Positions 1-8,623 are shown, counted from the first letter of the stretch. The stretch is DNA of 64,000 bases from Methylopila jiangsuensis (GCF_027922305.1 NZ_BSFK01000016.1:554565-618564), one strand, 5' to 3'. Program-made: numbers and translations. Notes: generated by a model from the sequence alone, not told the origin.

Positions 1-1
1 G

Positions 2-469
2 GACGATCTCGTCGCCGCCGGCCGCGCCTTCGCCGCCACGCGCGCGGCCTTCGCGCTGCCCGAGCTGGAGGTGACGCGCCTCGGCGCCTATGTGGCGCTG
101 CAGCCTTCCGGGCGTTCCGCGGAACTCGACGCGCTCGCGGGCGCCTGCGTGGAGGCGTTCGAGCCCTTCCGCGCCGCTCCCGACGCGGAGGAGCTGGCCC
201 GCCGCCAGCAGGCGCCGCTGACCGAACGTCAGAAGGCGGCGCTGGAGCGCTGGGGCTACCCTTACGTGTTCGAGGACTTCCACTTCCACATGACGCTGGC
301 CGGGCCGGTGGCGGACGGGCTGGCGCCGCGGGTGGTCAAGGGTCTGTCCCGGCTCTACGCCGACCATGTGGCCTTCGCCACCATCCGGGTCGAGGCCGTC
401 GCCTTGTTCGTGGAGGACCTGCCCGGCCACGGCTTCCGCATCGTCGACCGCTTCGTGTTCGCAGGGTGA
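2..469 (+). CDS. DUF1045 family protein, C-terminal part (2H phosphoesterase-like)
   Basis: The reading frame is open from base 2, so the start lies outside the window and only about 155 C-terminal residues are seen. The motif FHFHMTLAGP, with its H-x-T/L-like signature, is the second half of a 2H-phosphoesterase fold, and the segment before it (QKAALERWGYPYVFEDF) is typical of the DUF1045 proteins found beside phosphonate-degradation genes. The family is assumed to act on a phosphorylated nucleotide or sugar intermediate, but its reaction is not visible here. The upstream neighbour, which would show whether this belongs to a phn operon, is missing. Confidence 0.7.
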   Translation, partial: DDLVAAGRAFAATRAAFALPELEVTRLGAYVALQPSGRSAELDALAGACVEAFEPFRAAPDAEELARRQQAPLTERQKAALERWGYPYVFEDFHFHMTLAGPVADGLAPRVVKGLSRLYADHVAFATIRVEAVALFVEDLPGHGFRIVDRFVFAG

Positions 470-537
470 GCGCGCCGGCCCTGTTTCGGCCGCATCGCCG
501 GGCGACAAGCCGGCCGGTTTCGCAGAGGATGGCCGCC

Positions 538-1194
538 ATGACCCGACGCCTCCTGTCCGCCGGCCTCGCGGCCGGCCTCGCCGCCGCCGCGCTGGCCCCC
601 GCGCCGGCCTCGGCCCATCCCCATGTGTGGGTCACGGCCCGCAGCGAGATCGTCTACGGGCCCGACGGCCGCATGAGCGCCATCCGCCACGCCTGGACCT
701 TCGACGAGATGTTCGCCTCCTTCGCGACGCAGGGGCTCGACGCCGACGGCGACGGCAAGCTGAGCCGGGAGGAGCTGGCGCCGCTGGCGGAGGTCAACGT
801 CACCTCGCTGAAGGAGTTCGGCTTCTTCACCTTCTCGAAGAACGGCGAGAAGAAGGTCACGTTCGCCGAACCGGTGGACTACTGGCTCGAGATGAACGGC
901 AAGGACCTGACGCTGCGCTTCACCCTGCCGGTGAAGGCCGACGCGCCGGACAAGGGGGCGGCCCTGAAGGTCGAGGTCTACGATCCGACCTATTTCGTGG
1001 CGTTCGAGTTCGCCCAGGAGCAGCCGGCGAAGCTCATCGACGCGCCGGCGGGCTGCGCGCTGGACTTCGAGCGGCCGAAGCCGCCGAGCGAGGCGGCCGG
1101 CAAGACGCTGTCCGAGAGCTTCTTCACCGGCCTGTCGCCGGGCTCCAACTTCGGCGCCCAGTTCTCCAACGCCATCTCCGTCTCCTGCCGCTGA
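538..1194 (+). CDS. DUF1007 family periplasmic protein
   Basis: A 218-residue secreted protein. I chose ATG 538 because AGAGG lies 9 bases upstream and it gives a clean signal peptide ending ASA, just before HPHVWV, the hallmark N-terminus of the mature DUF1007 family. Longer in-frame starts (GTG 466, ATG 529) lack a well-placed ribosome site. A stretch near residue 65 (LDADGDGKLSREEL) has the spacing of an EF-hand calcium loop. DUF1007 proteins are usually encoded next to NicO-type nickel/cobalt transporters, as here, where the next gene starts 2 bases after this stop. A periplasmic metal-handling partner of that transporter is inferred. Confidence 0.85.
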   Translation: MTRRLLSAGLAAGLAAAALAPAPASAHPHVWVTARSEIVYGPDGRMSAIRHAWTFDEMFASFATQGLDADGDGKLSREELAPLAEVNVTSLKEFGFFTFSKNGEKKVTFAEPVDYWLEMNGKDLTLRFTLPVKADAPDKGAALKVEVYDPTYFVAFEFAQEQPAKLIDAPAGCALDFERPKPPSEAAGKTLSESFFTGLSPGSNFGAQFSNAISVSCR

Positions 1195-1196
1195 CC

Positions 1197-2192
1197 GTGC
1201 TCGGGATCGCATTCCGCCGGCGGGCGTCGGCGCTCGCCCTCATGCTCGGCCTGTGCGCGCTCGCGCTCGCGCTCGCCGCCGGCGACGCGGCGGCGCAGGG
1301 GGCGGCGGGGCCGTTCGGCGTCGGCCGCCCAGATGGGCCCGGCGGCGCGCCCGAGGCCGGCACGGTCCTCGGCTGGATCGGCGCGTGGCAGTCGTCGTTC
1401 TACCGTTCGCTGTCGGAGGCGATCCGGGCGGTGAAGACCGACCGTTCGGCCTTCCTGGCGCTGGCCGGGCTCTCTTTCGCTTACGGGGTGTTCCACGCCG
1501 CGGGGCCGGGCCACGGCAAGGCGGTGATCTCGTCCTATCTGGTCGCGACCGGCGAGGGGCTGCGCCGGGGCGTCGCGCTCTCCACGCTGGCGGCGCTGGC
1601 GCAGGCGGCGACCGCAATCGGCGCGATCGGACTGCTGGCGGTGGTCATCGGCGCCACCAGCATGGCGATCGGCGCGGCGACCTGGTGGCTGGAGGCGGCG
1701 AGCTACGCCGCCATTCTCGCCGTGGGGCTGGTTCTCACGTTCCGCAAGGGCGCGGGCTTTCTCCGTGCGCTCAGGGGCCTCCCCGCCCATGTGCACGGGC
1801 CGGACTGCGCCCATGAGCATGGCGTCGACCCGAAGCTGGTGCAGGGCGACAGGCCCGACTGGCGGCGGGGCGTCGCGGCGGCGCTCGCCATCGGCCTGCG
1901 CCCCTGCACCGGCGCGCTGGTGGTGCTGGCCTTCGCCATGGCTCAGGGCGTCGCCTGGGCGGGGATCGCGGCCACCTTCGCCATGGCGGCGGGCACGGCG
2001 CTCACAGTGGCCGCCATCGCCGCCTTCGCAGTGGGGGCCAAGGCGGCGGCGCTCCGGCTCGCCGCCGCGCGGCCGGGGCCGGGGGCGGCGATCGTCGCCG
2101 GCTTCGAGGCGCTGGCGGCGCTTGTGGTGCTCGCTTTCGGCGCGCTCATGCTGGCGGGGCTGCTCGCCACGGGGGCGAGCGGCGCGGGTTGA
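1197..2192 (+). CDS. NicO/RcnA-type nickel-cobalt transporter
   Basis: A 331-residue polytopic inner-membrane protein. GTG 1197 is taken as start: it is 2 bases after the DUF1007 stop and yields a basic N-terminus followed by a hydrophobic segment. Family motifs are FHAAGPGHGKAVISSYL in an early helix and GLRPCTGALVVLAFA in a later one, both near-canonical for NicO proteins. Between them is a histidine-containing cytoplasmic loop (HVHGPDCAHEHG) expected to bind metal. Tight coupling to the DUF1007 gene indicates one two-gene operon. Direction (efflux as in RcnA or uptake) cannot be read from sequence. No RcnR-type repressor is seen nearby. Confidence 0.85.
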   Translation: MLGIAFRRRASALALMLGLCALALALAAGDAAAQGAAGPFGVGRPDGPGGAPEAGTVLGWIGAWQSSFYRSLSEAIRAVKTDRSAFLALAGLSFAYGVFHAAGPGHGKAVISSYLVATGEGLRRGVALSTLAALAQAATAIGAIGLLAVVIGATSMAIGAATWWLEAASYAAILAVGLVLTFRKGAGFLRALRGLPAHVHGPDCAHEHGVDPKLVQGDRPDWRRGVAAALAIGLRPCTGALVVLAFAMAQGVAWAGIAATFAMAAGTALTVAAIAAFAVGAKAAALRLAAARPGPGAAIVAGFEALAALVVLAFGALMLAGLLATGASGAG

Positions 2193-2258
2193 CGCGGGGC
2201 GCCCGACCGGCGCTTTCTGCGGAACGTTCCCGCATTCCGCGCCTTTGAGGCTTCCGTC

Positions 2259-3335
2259 ATGGCCGATCGTTTCGAGGGCGCGCGCATCGTCGTCGCCGGC
2301 GGCTCGGGCTTCATCGGCTCGGCCCTGATCCTGCACCTGCTGAACGCCACGGCGGCGGAGGTGATCAACCTCGACGCCCTGACCTACGCCGCCAATCCGC
2401 GCTCGCTCCTCGCGGCCGAGGCCTCGCCCCGCTACGCCTTCGAGCGGGTCGACGTCCGCGACGCGGAGGCGGTCCGCGCGGCGCTCGAACGTCACGGGCC
2501 GACCGCGATCGTCAATCTGGCGGCGGAGAGCCATGTGGACCGCTCCATCGACGCGCCGGGCGCCTTCGTGGCGACCAACCTCGTGGGCGCCTTCACCCTG
2601 CTGCAGGAGGCGCTGCGGTTCTGGCGCGGGCTCGGAGCCGCGGAGCAGGCGGGGTTCCGCCTGCTGCAGGTCTCCACCGACGAGGTGTTCGGCTCGCTCG
2701 ACGGCGCCGAGGTCTGCGACGAGACCGCGCCCTACCGGCCGAACTCGCCCTACGCCGCCACCAAGGCCGGCGCGGACCATCTGGCGCGGGCTTGGGGCGT
2801 CACCTACGGCCTGCCGGTCCTCGTGACCCACGGCGCCAACACCTACGGCCCCCGGCAGTTTCCCGAGAAGCTGGTTCCTATGATGATCCTGCGCGGCCTC
2901 GAAGGCCGCGAACTGCCGGTCTACGGCCAGGGCGACAACGTGCGCGACTGGCTCCATGTGGAGGACCACGCCCGGGCGCTCGCGCTGGCGCTCGAACGGG
3001 GCACGCCCGGCGCGACCTATGGCGTGGGCGGCGCGGGCCTGAGGCGCAACATCGAGGTGGTGCGCGCCGTCTGCGCCGCGCTGGACCGGCTGGCGCCGGC
3101 CGCCGCGCCCCGGGAGAGCCTGATCCGCTTCGTGGCGGACCGGCCGGGCCACGACCGCCGCTACGCGCTCGATTCGTCCCGCATCGTCCGCGAGCTGGGC
3201 TGGCGGCCGCGGGAGGATTTCGAGGCCGGGCTGGAGCGGACCGTGCGCTGGTATCTCGACAACCGCGGCTGGTGGGAGCCGCTGCTCGACGGCGACGCCC
3301 TGCGGCGGCGGGGGCTCGGGAACGGCGGGGCCTGA
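2259..3335 (+). CDS. dTDP-glucose 4,6-dehydratase-like NAD-dependent epimerase/dehydratase
   Basis: A 358-residue extended short-chain dehydrogenase. The nucleotide-binding motif GGSGFIGS is at the N-terminus, STDEVFG follows near residue 140, and the catalytic Y165-x3-K169 pair lies in YAATKAG. LNLDALTYAAN-like sequence near residue 38 and the RYALDSSRI segment near the C-terminus both match RmlB/RfbB dTDP-D-glucose 4,6-dehydratases, which make the 4-keto-6-deoxy intermediate for rhamnose and related sugars. No rmlA, rmlC or rmlD neighbour is present, so a related nucleotide-sugar dehydratase is also possible. It may serve the glycan genes at 39.5-44 kb, but that is inference. Confidence 0.85.
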   Translation: MADRFEGARIVVAGGSGFIGSALILHLLNATAAEVINLDALTYAANPRSLLAAEASPRYAFERVDVRDAEAVRAALERHGPTAIVNLAAESHVDRSIDAPGAFVATNLVGAFTLLQEALRFWRGLGAAEQAGFRLLQVSTDEVFGSLDGAEVCDETAPYRPNSPYAATKAGADHLARAWGVTYGLPVLVTHGANTYGPRQFPEKLVPMMILRGLEGRELPVYGQGDNVRDWLHVEDHARALALALERGTPGATYGVGGAGLRRNIEVVRAVCAALDRLAPAAAPRESLIRFVADRPGHDRRYALDSSRIVRELGWRPREDFEAGLERTVRWYLDNRGWWEPLLDGDALRRRGLGNGGA

Positions 3336-3412
3336 GCCGCCTCCTGACGTCTGTACACTTGCGCGCGGAAGACTATGTTCCGGCCGTCTTTTCGTGGAGT
3401 CCGCCCCGTCCG

Positions 3413-4471
3413 ATGAACGCCCCCGCGCCTGCGAGCGACCCGCGCGCCGTCCGCCTGCCCGCCGACCATCCGCCCGTGAAGAGCGGGCGCATCGGCGTCC
3501 TGCTGGTCAATCTCGGCACGCCCGACGCGACCGACTACTGGTCCATGCGGCGCTACCTCAAGGAGTTCCTGTCCGACCGCCGGGTGATCGAGACCCCGCG
3601 CCTGATCTGGTGGCCGCTGCTGAACGGGATCATCCTCACCACCCGGCCAGGCCGGAAGGGCAAGGACTACGACACCATCTGGAACAGGGAGCGCAACGAG
3701 AGCCCGCTGCGCACCATCACCCGCTCCCAGTCCGAAAAGCTCGCGGCCGCGCTCGCCGACGCCGCGCCGAAGCTCGTGATCGACTGGGCCATGCGCTATG
3801 GCAACCCGTCCATGGCCTCGCGCATCGAGGCGCTGCAGAAGCAGGGTTGCGACCGCTTGCTGCTGGTGCCGCTCTATCCGCAATACGCCGCCGCCACCTC
3901 GGCCACCGTGTGCGACAAGGCGTTCGACGCGCTGAAGACCATGCGCTGGCAGCCGGTGCTGCGGGTGGCGCCGCCTTGGGCGGACGATCCGGTCTACATC
4001 GAGGCGGCGACGGCCTCGCTGAAGGCGGAGCTAGCCAAGCTCGCCTTCGAGCCCGAGGTGATCCTGGCCTCGTTCCATGGCGTGCCCCAGTCCTACCTCG
4101 CCAAGGGCGACCCCTACCACTGCCAGTGCCAGAAGACCGCGCGGCTGATGCGCGAGGCGCTGGGGCTCGACGAGCAGCGGTTCCGCATCACCTTCCAGTC
4201 CCGCTTCGGGCCGGAGGAGTGGCTCCAGCCCTACACCGACAAGACGGTGGAGGCGCTGGCGAAGCAGGGCGTCAAGAACCTCGCCGTCTGCATGCCGGGC
4301 TTCACCGCCGACTGCCTGGAGACGCTGGAGGAGATCGCCGGCGAGAACGCTGAAATCTTCACGCACAACGGCGGCGAGAACTTCGCCGCCATCCCGTGCC
4401 TGAACGACAGCCCCGAGGGCATGCGCGTGATCGAGCACGTGGTGCGGCGGGAGTTGATGGGCTGGCTGTGA
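3413..4471 (+). CDS. hemH: ferrochelatase HemH
   Basis: A 352-residue protein of normal length that inserts Fe2+ into protoporphyrin IX, the last step of haem b synthesis. Recognition motifs are LLVNLGTPDA near residue 30, the active-site ASFHGVPQSYLAKGDPY near residue 220 with the catalytic histidine, the SRFGPEEWLQPYTD segment and the acidic MPGFTADCLETLEEI helix near the C-terminus. ATG 3413 is used, with GGAG about 14 bases upstream. The gene stands alone and is closed by a strong intrinsic terminator. Haem demand in this organism is plausible given the bo-type quinol oxidase encoded further on. Confidence 0.95.
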   Translation: MNAPAPASDPRAVRLPADHPPVKSGRIGVLLVNLGTPDATDYWSMRRYLKEFLSDRRVIETPRLIWWPLLNGIILTTRPGRKGKDYDTIWNRERNESPLRTITRSQSEKLAAALADAAPKLVIDWAMRYGNPSMASRIEALQKQGCDRLLLVPLYPQYAAATSATVCDKAFDALKTMRWQPVLRVAPPWADDPVYIEAATASLKAELAKLAFEPEVILASFHGVPQSYLAKGDPYHCQCQKTARLMREALGLDEQRFRITFQSRFGPEEWLQPYTDKTVEALAKQGVKNLAVCMPGFTADCLETLEEIAGENAEIFTHNGGENFAAIPCLNDSPEGMRVIEHVVRRELMGWL

Positions 4472-4540
4472 GCCGCGCTGTCGGGCAGGCCGTCCGGCGG
4501 GAAGCCTGACGGGATTTACCGGAAGATTGTCTTCGCTGTG

Positions 4541-4578
4541 ACGCCGCCCCGGCGAGAGATCCTCGGGGCGGCGTTTTT
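4541..4578 (+). terminator. intrinsic terminator after hemH
   Basis: An 11-base perfect stem (ACGCCGCCCCG, paired with CGGGGCGGCGT) encloses a 12-base loop and runs into TTTTT. It ends 3 bases before the convergent M16 peptidase stop codon, so it separates two convergent transcripts. The uridine run is only on the hemH side. Confidence 0.85.
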
Positions 4579-4580
4579 CG

Positions 4581-5984
4581 TCAGCGCAGGGCTTCGGGCT
4601 GGGGCGCGGGGCGGGTCTCGGCGCCGTCGAGGCCGGCGGGCTTGCCCACCGCGACCACCAGCAGCGAGCCGTCGCCCAGCAGCTTCCGCGCCGCCGCCTT
4701 CACCTGATCGAGCGTCACGGCCGACACCAGATCGTTGCGGCGGGTGATGTAGTCGATGCCGAGGTGGTCGAGCTGCAGCTGCACGAGCTGGTTCGCCACC
4801 TTGGACGAGGTGTCGAACCGCAGCGCGTAGGAGCCGATCAGATAGCGCTTGGCGCTGTCCAGCTCCTCCTGGGTCGGGCCGTCCTTGGCCATGCGGGCGA
4901 ACTCGGCCCGGATCAGGTCGATGGACTGGCCGGCGCGGTCGTTGCGGGTGGCGACGCCGCCCAGCAGCAGGCCGCCGTGGTCGAAGGGCTGCAGGTAGCT
5001 GTAGACCGAATAGGCGAGGCCGCGCTTCTCCCGCACCTCGTTGAACAGCCGCGACGAGAACGTGCCGCCGCCGAGGATGTGGTTCACCACATAGGCCGCG
5101 ATGAAGTCGTCGTCGTCCCGCAGCGGGCCGGGGCGGCCGAAGATGATCGAGGTCTGGGGCACGTCGAGCTCGGTCACCTCGGCGCGGCCGGCGCCGGCGG
5201 GGGCGACGGTCGGCACCTGCTTCAGACCGGCCTTCTCCGGCAGACCGGCCAGCGCGCCGTCCACCAGACCCTTGAGCCGCTCGGGCGTGATGGCGCCCAC
5301 CACGCCGATCACCACATTGTCCCGCGCCATCAGCCGCTTGTGGGCCGCGACCAGATCGTCGCGGGTGACGGCGGCGAGGCTGGTCACGGTCCCGCGCGAC
5401 GGCCGGCTGTAGGGGTGGCCGGGGAAGGCGGCGGCGAAGAACGAGCGCCCGGCGAGGTCGTCCGGATCGAGCGCGTTGCGGCGGATCTGGGCGGAGAGCT
5501 GGCCCCGCATGCGGTTGACCGCGTCGTCGTCGAAGCGCGGCTTCGACAGGGCGAGGCCGAGCAGCCGGAACGCCTCGTCGATGTTCTCGGGCAGCGTGCG
5601 CAGGCTCGCGGTGAGGCCGTCGCGGTTGGAGCTGAAGGACAGCTCGATCGCGGTCTCCTCCAGCCGCTGCTGGAAGGCGGAGGCGCTCATCTCGCCCGCG
5701 CCCTCGTCGAACAGCGTCGACATCAGGCTGGCGAGGCCCTCCTTGCCGTCCGGGTCCTGGGCCGAGCCGCCGCGGAAGGCGATCTCCACCGCCACCAGCG
5801 GCACCGCGTTCTCCTGCACCAGCCAGGCCTCCGCGCCGGCGGGCGTGACGACGCGCTGGATGTCGGCGCCTCGGGCGGGGGCGGAGACGGCGAGGGTGGC
5901 GGCGGTGACCATGATGGCGGCGATCGTGTCCTTGGCGGCGGAGAAGGGGGAGCGGCGGAAGAGCGAAGCGATGCGGGCGATCAC
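4581..5984 (-). CDS. M16 family peptidase-like protein, non-catalytic partner
   Basis: A 467-residue secreted protein of the M16 (pitrilysin/insulinase-like) family. GTG 5984 is chosen because it overlaps the upstream M16 stop in a GTGA unit and gives a signal peptide ending in ARGAD. The region that should hold the zinc motif HxxEH reads GKEGLASLMSTLFDEGAG, so both histidines are absent. The C-terminal half keeps the substrate-closing motif SSRLFNEVREKRGLAYSVYS. In two-subunit M16 enzymes one subunit holds zinc and the other the R/Y pair; this protein looks like the latter, with the neighbouring gene supplying the active site. A periplasmic heterodimer is inferred. Confidence 0.88.
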   Translation of the reverse strand: MIARIASLFRRSPFSAAKDTIAAIMVTAATLAVSAPARGADIQRVVTPAGAEAWLVQENAVPLVAVEIAFRGGSAQDPDGKEGLASLMSTLFDEGAGEMSASAFQQRLEETAIELSFSSNRDGLTASLRTLPENIDEAFRLLGLALSKPRFDDDAVNRMRGQLSAQIRRNALDPDDLAGRSFFAAAFPGHPYSRPSRGTVTSLAAVTRDDLVAAHKRLMARDNVVIGVVGAITPERLKGLVDGALAGLPEKAGLKQVPTVAPAGAGRAEVTELDVPQTSIIFGRPGPLRDDDDFIAAYVVNHILGGGTFSSRLFNEVREKRGLAYSVYSYLQPFDHGGLLLGGVATRNDRAGQSIDLIRAEFARMAKDGPTQEELDSAKRYLIGSYALRFDTSSKVANQLVQLQLDHLGIDYITRRNDLVSAVTLDQVKAAARKLLGDGSLLVVAVGKPAGLDGAETRPAPQPEALR

Positions 5985-7393
5985 GGACGCGCCTCGGCGG
6001 CGGGGGCGGCGGGCGCCGCCTTGGCGCTCAGAAGCTCGCCGGTGACCGAGCGGCGCGCCACCAGCACCGCGCGGGCGGCGTCGCGCACCTCGTTCGCGGT
6101 GACGGCGCGGACGCGATCCGGCCACTCCAGCACGTCCTTGATGGCGCCGCCGGTGGCGAGCGAGGCGCCGTAGATGCGCGCGAGCGTGGCCTGGCTGTCC
6201 TGGGCGTAGATGGTGTCTGCGATCAGCCGGGTCTTGGCGCGGGCGAGCTCGGCCTCGGACGGGCCTTCGGCGGCGAAGCGGGCCACGGTCTCGTCGAGCG
6301 CGGCCTCCACCTCCTTCAGGCCGGCGTCGCCGCGCGGGCTGGCGTAGACTGCGAAGCGGCCGTCGTCGAGCGCGTCGCCCTGATACCAGGCGCCGGCGCT
6401 GGCCGCGACGCCCTTCTCCACCACCAGCGCCTGATAGATGCGGCTGGTGACGCCGCCGCCGAGGATCTGCGCCGCGAGATCGAGCGCATAGGCCTCGTGG
6501 CCGGCGGCGGTCTCGTAGGACGGCGCCAGGAACTGCTTGGAGATGGAAGGCTGCGTCACGCGCGGATCGGACAGCGTCACCCGGCGCGCGGCGCGGGGCT
6601 CGGGCTCGGTCGGGCGCTGGCGCGGGCCGGCGTCGGCCCGGCGGGCGATCCTGCCATAGGTGTCGTCGGCGAGGCGGCGCACCTCGTCGGCCTCCACGTC
6701 GCCGGCCACCACCAGGATGGCGTTGTTCGGCGTGTAGAAGCGCTCGTAGAACGCGATGGCGTCGGCGCGGGAGAGCTTCTCCATCTCGTGCTCCCAGCCG
6801 ATGATCGGCGTGCCGTAGGGGTGATTCACGAACAGCGAGGCAGCCACCGCCTCGGACAGCTGCGAGCCCGGATCGCCGTCGATGCGCGAGCGGCGCTCCT
6901 CCAGGATCACGTCGCGCTCCGGGTTCACCACCTCGTCGGTGAGCTGCAGCCCGGTCATGCGGTCGGCCTCGAAGCCCATGACGGTCTTCAGGTGCTCCTT
7001 CGCCACCCGCTGGAAATAGGCGGTGTAGTCGTAGGAGGTGAAGGCGTTCTCCTGCCCGCCGAGCTCGGCCACGGTCTTGGAGAACTGGCCGGCCGGATGC
7101 TTCGCGGTGCCCTTGAACATCAGGTGTTCGAGGAAATGCGCGATGCCGGAGACGCCGCGCGGCTCGTCGGCGGAGCCCGCCTTGTACCAGATCATGTGCG
7201 TCACCACCGGCGTCCGGTGATCGGGGATCACGACCACCTCGAGCCCGTTCTCCAGCGTGAAGGACGCGACCTCCGGGCCCGAGACGCGGGCGGGATCGGC
7301 CTGGGCGGGCGCGGGGGTGAGGCCGGCGAGCGATCCGGCGAAGGTGGCGGCGGCCATGGTTGCGGCGAAACCTCCGAGCAAGCGTCTGAACAT
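5981..7393 (-). CDS. M16 family zinc metallopeptidase, catalytic subunit
   Basis: A 470-residue protein with signal peptide (cleavage near AQA, residue 32) and an intact zinc motif H86-F-L-E89-H90, followed by the downstream glutamate region expected in M16 peptidases (NPERDVILEER). ATG 7393 is preferred to ATG 7465 because it starts the signal peptide directly and AGG lies a few bases upstream. It overlaps the following M16 gene by 4 bases and is almost certainly translated with it. The pair resembles processing-peptidase-like two-gene operons common in alphaproteobacteria. Substrate unknown; a role in degrading or processing exported peptides is inferred. Confidence 0.9.
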   Translation of the reverse strand: MFRRLLGGFAATMAAATFAGSLAGLTPAPAQADPARVSGPEVASFTLENGLEVVVIPDHRTPVVTHMIWYKAGSADEPRGVSGIAHFLEHLMFKGTAKHPAGQFSKTVAELGGQENAFTSYDYTAYFQRVAKEHLKTVMGFEADRMTGLQLTDEVVNPERDVILEERRSRIDGDPGSQLSEAVAASLFVNHPYGTPIIGWEHEMEKLSRADAIAFYERFYTPNNAILVVAGDVEADEVRRLADDTYGRIARRADAGPRQRPTEPEPRAARRVTLSDPRVTQPSISKQFLAPSYETAAGHEAYALDLAAQILGGGVTSRIYQALVVEKGVAASAGAWYQGDALDDGRFAVYASPRGDAGLKEVEAALDETVARFAAEGPSEAELARAKTRLIADTIYAQDSQATLARIYGASLATGGAIKDVLEWPDRVRAVTANEVRDAARAVLVARRSVTGELLSAKAAPAAPAAEARP

Positions 7394-7529
7394 GAGACCT
7401 GCGAGTCTGGCGTGAAAATGCGCGGGCCGAAAAAGCCCGGATAAGGTCCTCATATAGCCGTGCACGCCGCCGGCTTCGAGCGCAAGGGCGCGTCACGAGC
7501 GGGTGAGAGCCGTTAAATCGCGGCAAGGT

Positions 7530-7991
7530 TCAGTCGGGCGCGAGCAGTCGTGCGCCGGGCCCTTCCGCGCCGAGCCGGTCGTCCGGGTTGCGCAAGGGGC
7601 AGACCGAGGCCGACAGGCAGCCGCAGCCGATGCAGCCGTCGAGATCGTCCCGGAGCCCCGTCAGCCGGGCGATCCGGGCGTCGAGGTCCGCGCGCCAGCG
7701 GGCGGAGAGCGCGGCCCAGTCGGCGGCGCTCGGGGCGCGGGCCTCCGGCAGTTCGGCGAGCGCAGCCCCGATGGTGGCGAGCGGCAGGCCGAGCTTCTGC
7801 GCCACCCGGATCACCGCCACCCGGCGCAGGGTCTCGCGCGGGTAGCGCCGCTGGTTGCCGGCGTTGCGGCGGGAGAAGATCAGCCCCCTGGCCTCGTAGA
7901 AGTGCAGCGCCGAGACCGCGACACCGCTGCGGCGGGCGAGTTCGCCTACGGTGAGCTCCGGTTTCGGCGCGCGGGCGCGAGCGGTCGTCAT
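7530..7991 (-). CDS. soxR: redox-sensitive transcriptional activator SoxR
   Basis: A 153-residue MerR-family regulator. The N-terminal winged helix begins [21 protein letters not shown], where the [10 protein letters not shown] element is characteristic of SoxR. The C-terminal iron-sulfur motif has four cysteines at 120, 123, 125 and 131 ([12 protein letters not shown]), exactly the spacing that holds the [2Fe-2S] cluster whose oxidation by redox-cycling compounds switches the protein on. It is divergent from a flavin reductase gene with a SoxR box between them (8015-8032). There is no soxS, consistent with non-enteric SoxR proteins, which control their targets directly. Confidence 0.95.
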   Translation of the reverse strand: MTTARARAPKPELTVGELARRSGVAVSALHFYEARGLIFSRRNAGNQRRYPRETLRRVAVIRVAQKLGLPLATIGAALAELPEARAPSAADWAALSARWRADLDARIARLTGLRDDLDGCIGCGCLSASVCPLRNPDDRLGAEGPGARLLAPD

Positions 7992-8010
7992 GGGGCGTGC
8001 CCTTTGGCGC

Positions 8011-8041
8011 TTGACCTCAACCTAACTTGAGGTTTTATGAC
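8011..8041 (+). promoter_or_regulatory. SoxR box within a long-spacer promoter
   Basis: The element CCTCAACCTAACTTGAGG (8015-8032) is a near-perfect copy of the known SoxR operator CCTCAAGTTAACTTGAGG: both arms are intact and only the centre of the left half differs. It sits between a -35-like TTGACC (8011-8016) and a -10-like TATGAC (8036-8041) with a 19-base spacer, the over-long spacing that MerR-family activators correct by twisting DNA. The promoter faces the flavin reductase gene at 8078; soxR itself starts 20 bases to the left on the other strand. Confidence 0.92.
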
Positions 8042-8077
8042 GTGACGCTCCAGCGGACGCAAGCACGGAGCGCGCCT

Positions 8078-8623
8078 ATGAGAACGCCCCTTCATCTCGC
8101 CCTGATCTACGGCAGCGCCCGGCCCGGGCGGCTGTGCGACGCCGTCGGCTCCTGGGCCGAGGCGGAGATCCGCCGCGCCGGAGGCTTCACCACCGAAGTG
8201 ACCGACCCGCGCACGGCGCTCGACGACGAGCCGGCGCTTCGGGAGGCCCTCACGCGGGCCGACGGCTTCGTGGTGGTGACGCCCGAATACAACCACTCCT
8301 TCGCCGCGCCGCTTAAGGCGCTGATCGACGCCGCCGACGTGGAATGGGGCGCGAAGCCCGCCGCGTTCGTCTCCTATGGCGGGCTGTCCGGCGGCCTGCG
8401 CGCGGTGGAGCAGCTGCGGCTGGTGTTCGCGGAGCTGCATGTGGTGGGCGTCGCGGAAAGCGTCGCGCTGCCGGACGCCTGGAACCGCTTCGACGGCGCC
8501 GGCCGGATGCTGGAGCCGGAGCGGCCGCGTCGCGCCATGGGGCGCATGCTGGGGCGGCTGCGCTGGTGGGGCGAGGCGCTCAAGGCCGCGCGCTCGGCCG
8601 AGATCTTCACGGAGGCCGCGTGA
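8078..8623 (+). CDS. NAD(P)H-dependent FMN reductase (flavodoxin-like)
   Basis: A 181-residue flavoprotein. ATG 8078 has GGAG 7 bases upstream; the longer frame starting inside the SoxR box is rejected. Motifs are LIYGSARPGR for phosphate binding near the N-terminus, VVVTPEYNHSFAAPLKALID around residues 65-85 for the flavin, and FVSYGGLSGGLRAVEQLR. These place it in the NADPH-dependent FMN reductase/quinone reductase family. Two-electron reduction of quinones or flavins fits control by SoxR, because it would limit redox cycling. The stop overlaps the next start (TGATG), so the acetyltransferase is co-expressed. Confidence 0.9.
   Translation: MRTPLHLALIYGSARPGRLCDAVGSWAEAEIRRAGGFTTEVTDPRTALDDEPALREALTRADGFVVVTPEYNHSFAAPLKALIDAADVEWGAKPAAFVSYGGLSGGLRAVEQLRLVFAELHVVGVAESVALPDAWNRFDGAGRMLEPERPRRAMGRMLGRLRWWGEALKAARSAEIFTEAA

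Noticed and set aside
466-537. GTG 466 as the start of the DUF1007 gene, overlapping the upstream stop.
   Set aside because: The extra 24 residues are arginine/proline-rich and would bury the signal peptide; ATG 538 has a better ribosome site.
990-3152. Long open frames on the opposite strand of real genes, such as 990-3152 (-), 10248-12161 (-), 15698-17842 (-) and 56211-59276 (-).
   Set aside because: They mirror GC-rich coding sequence and have arginine, alanine and glutamine-rich composition with no domain signatures. The genes on the other strand are certain.
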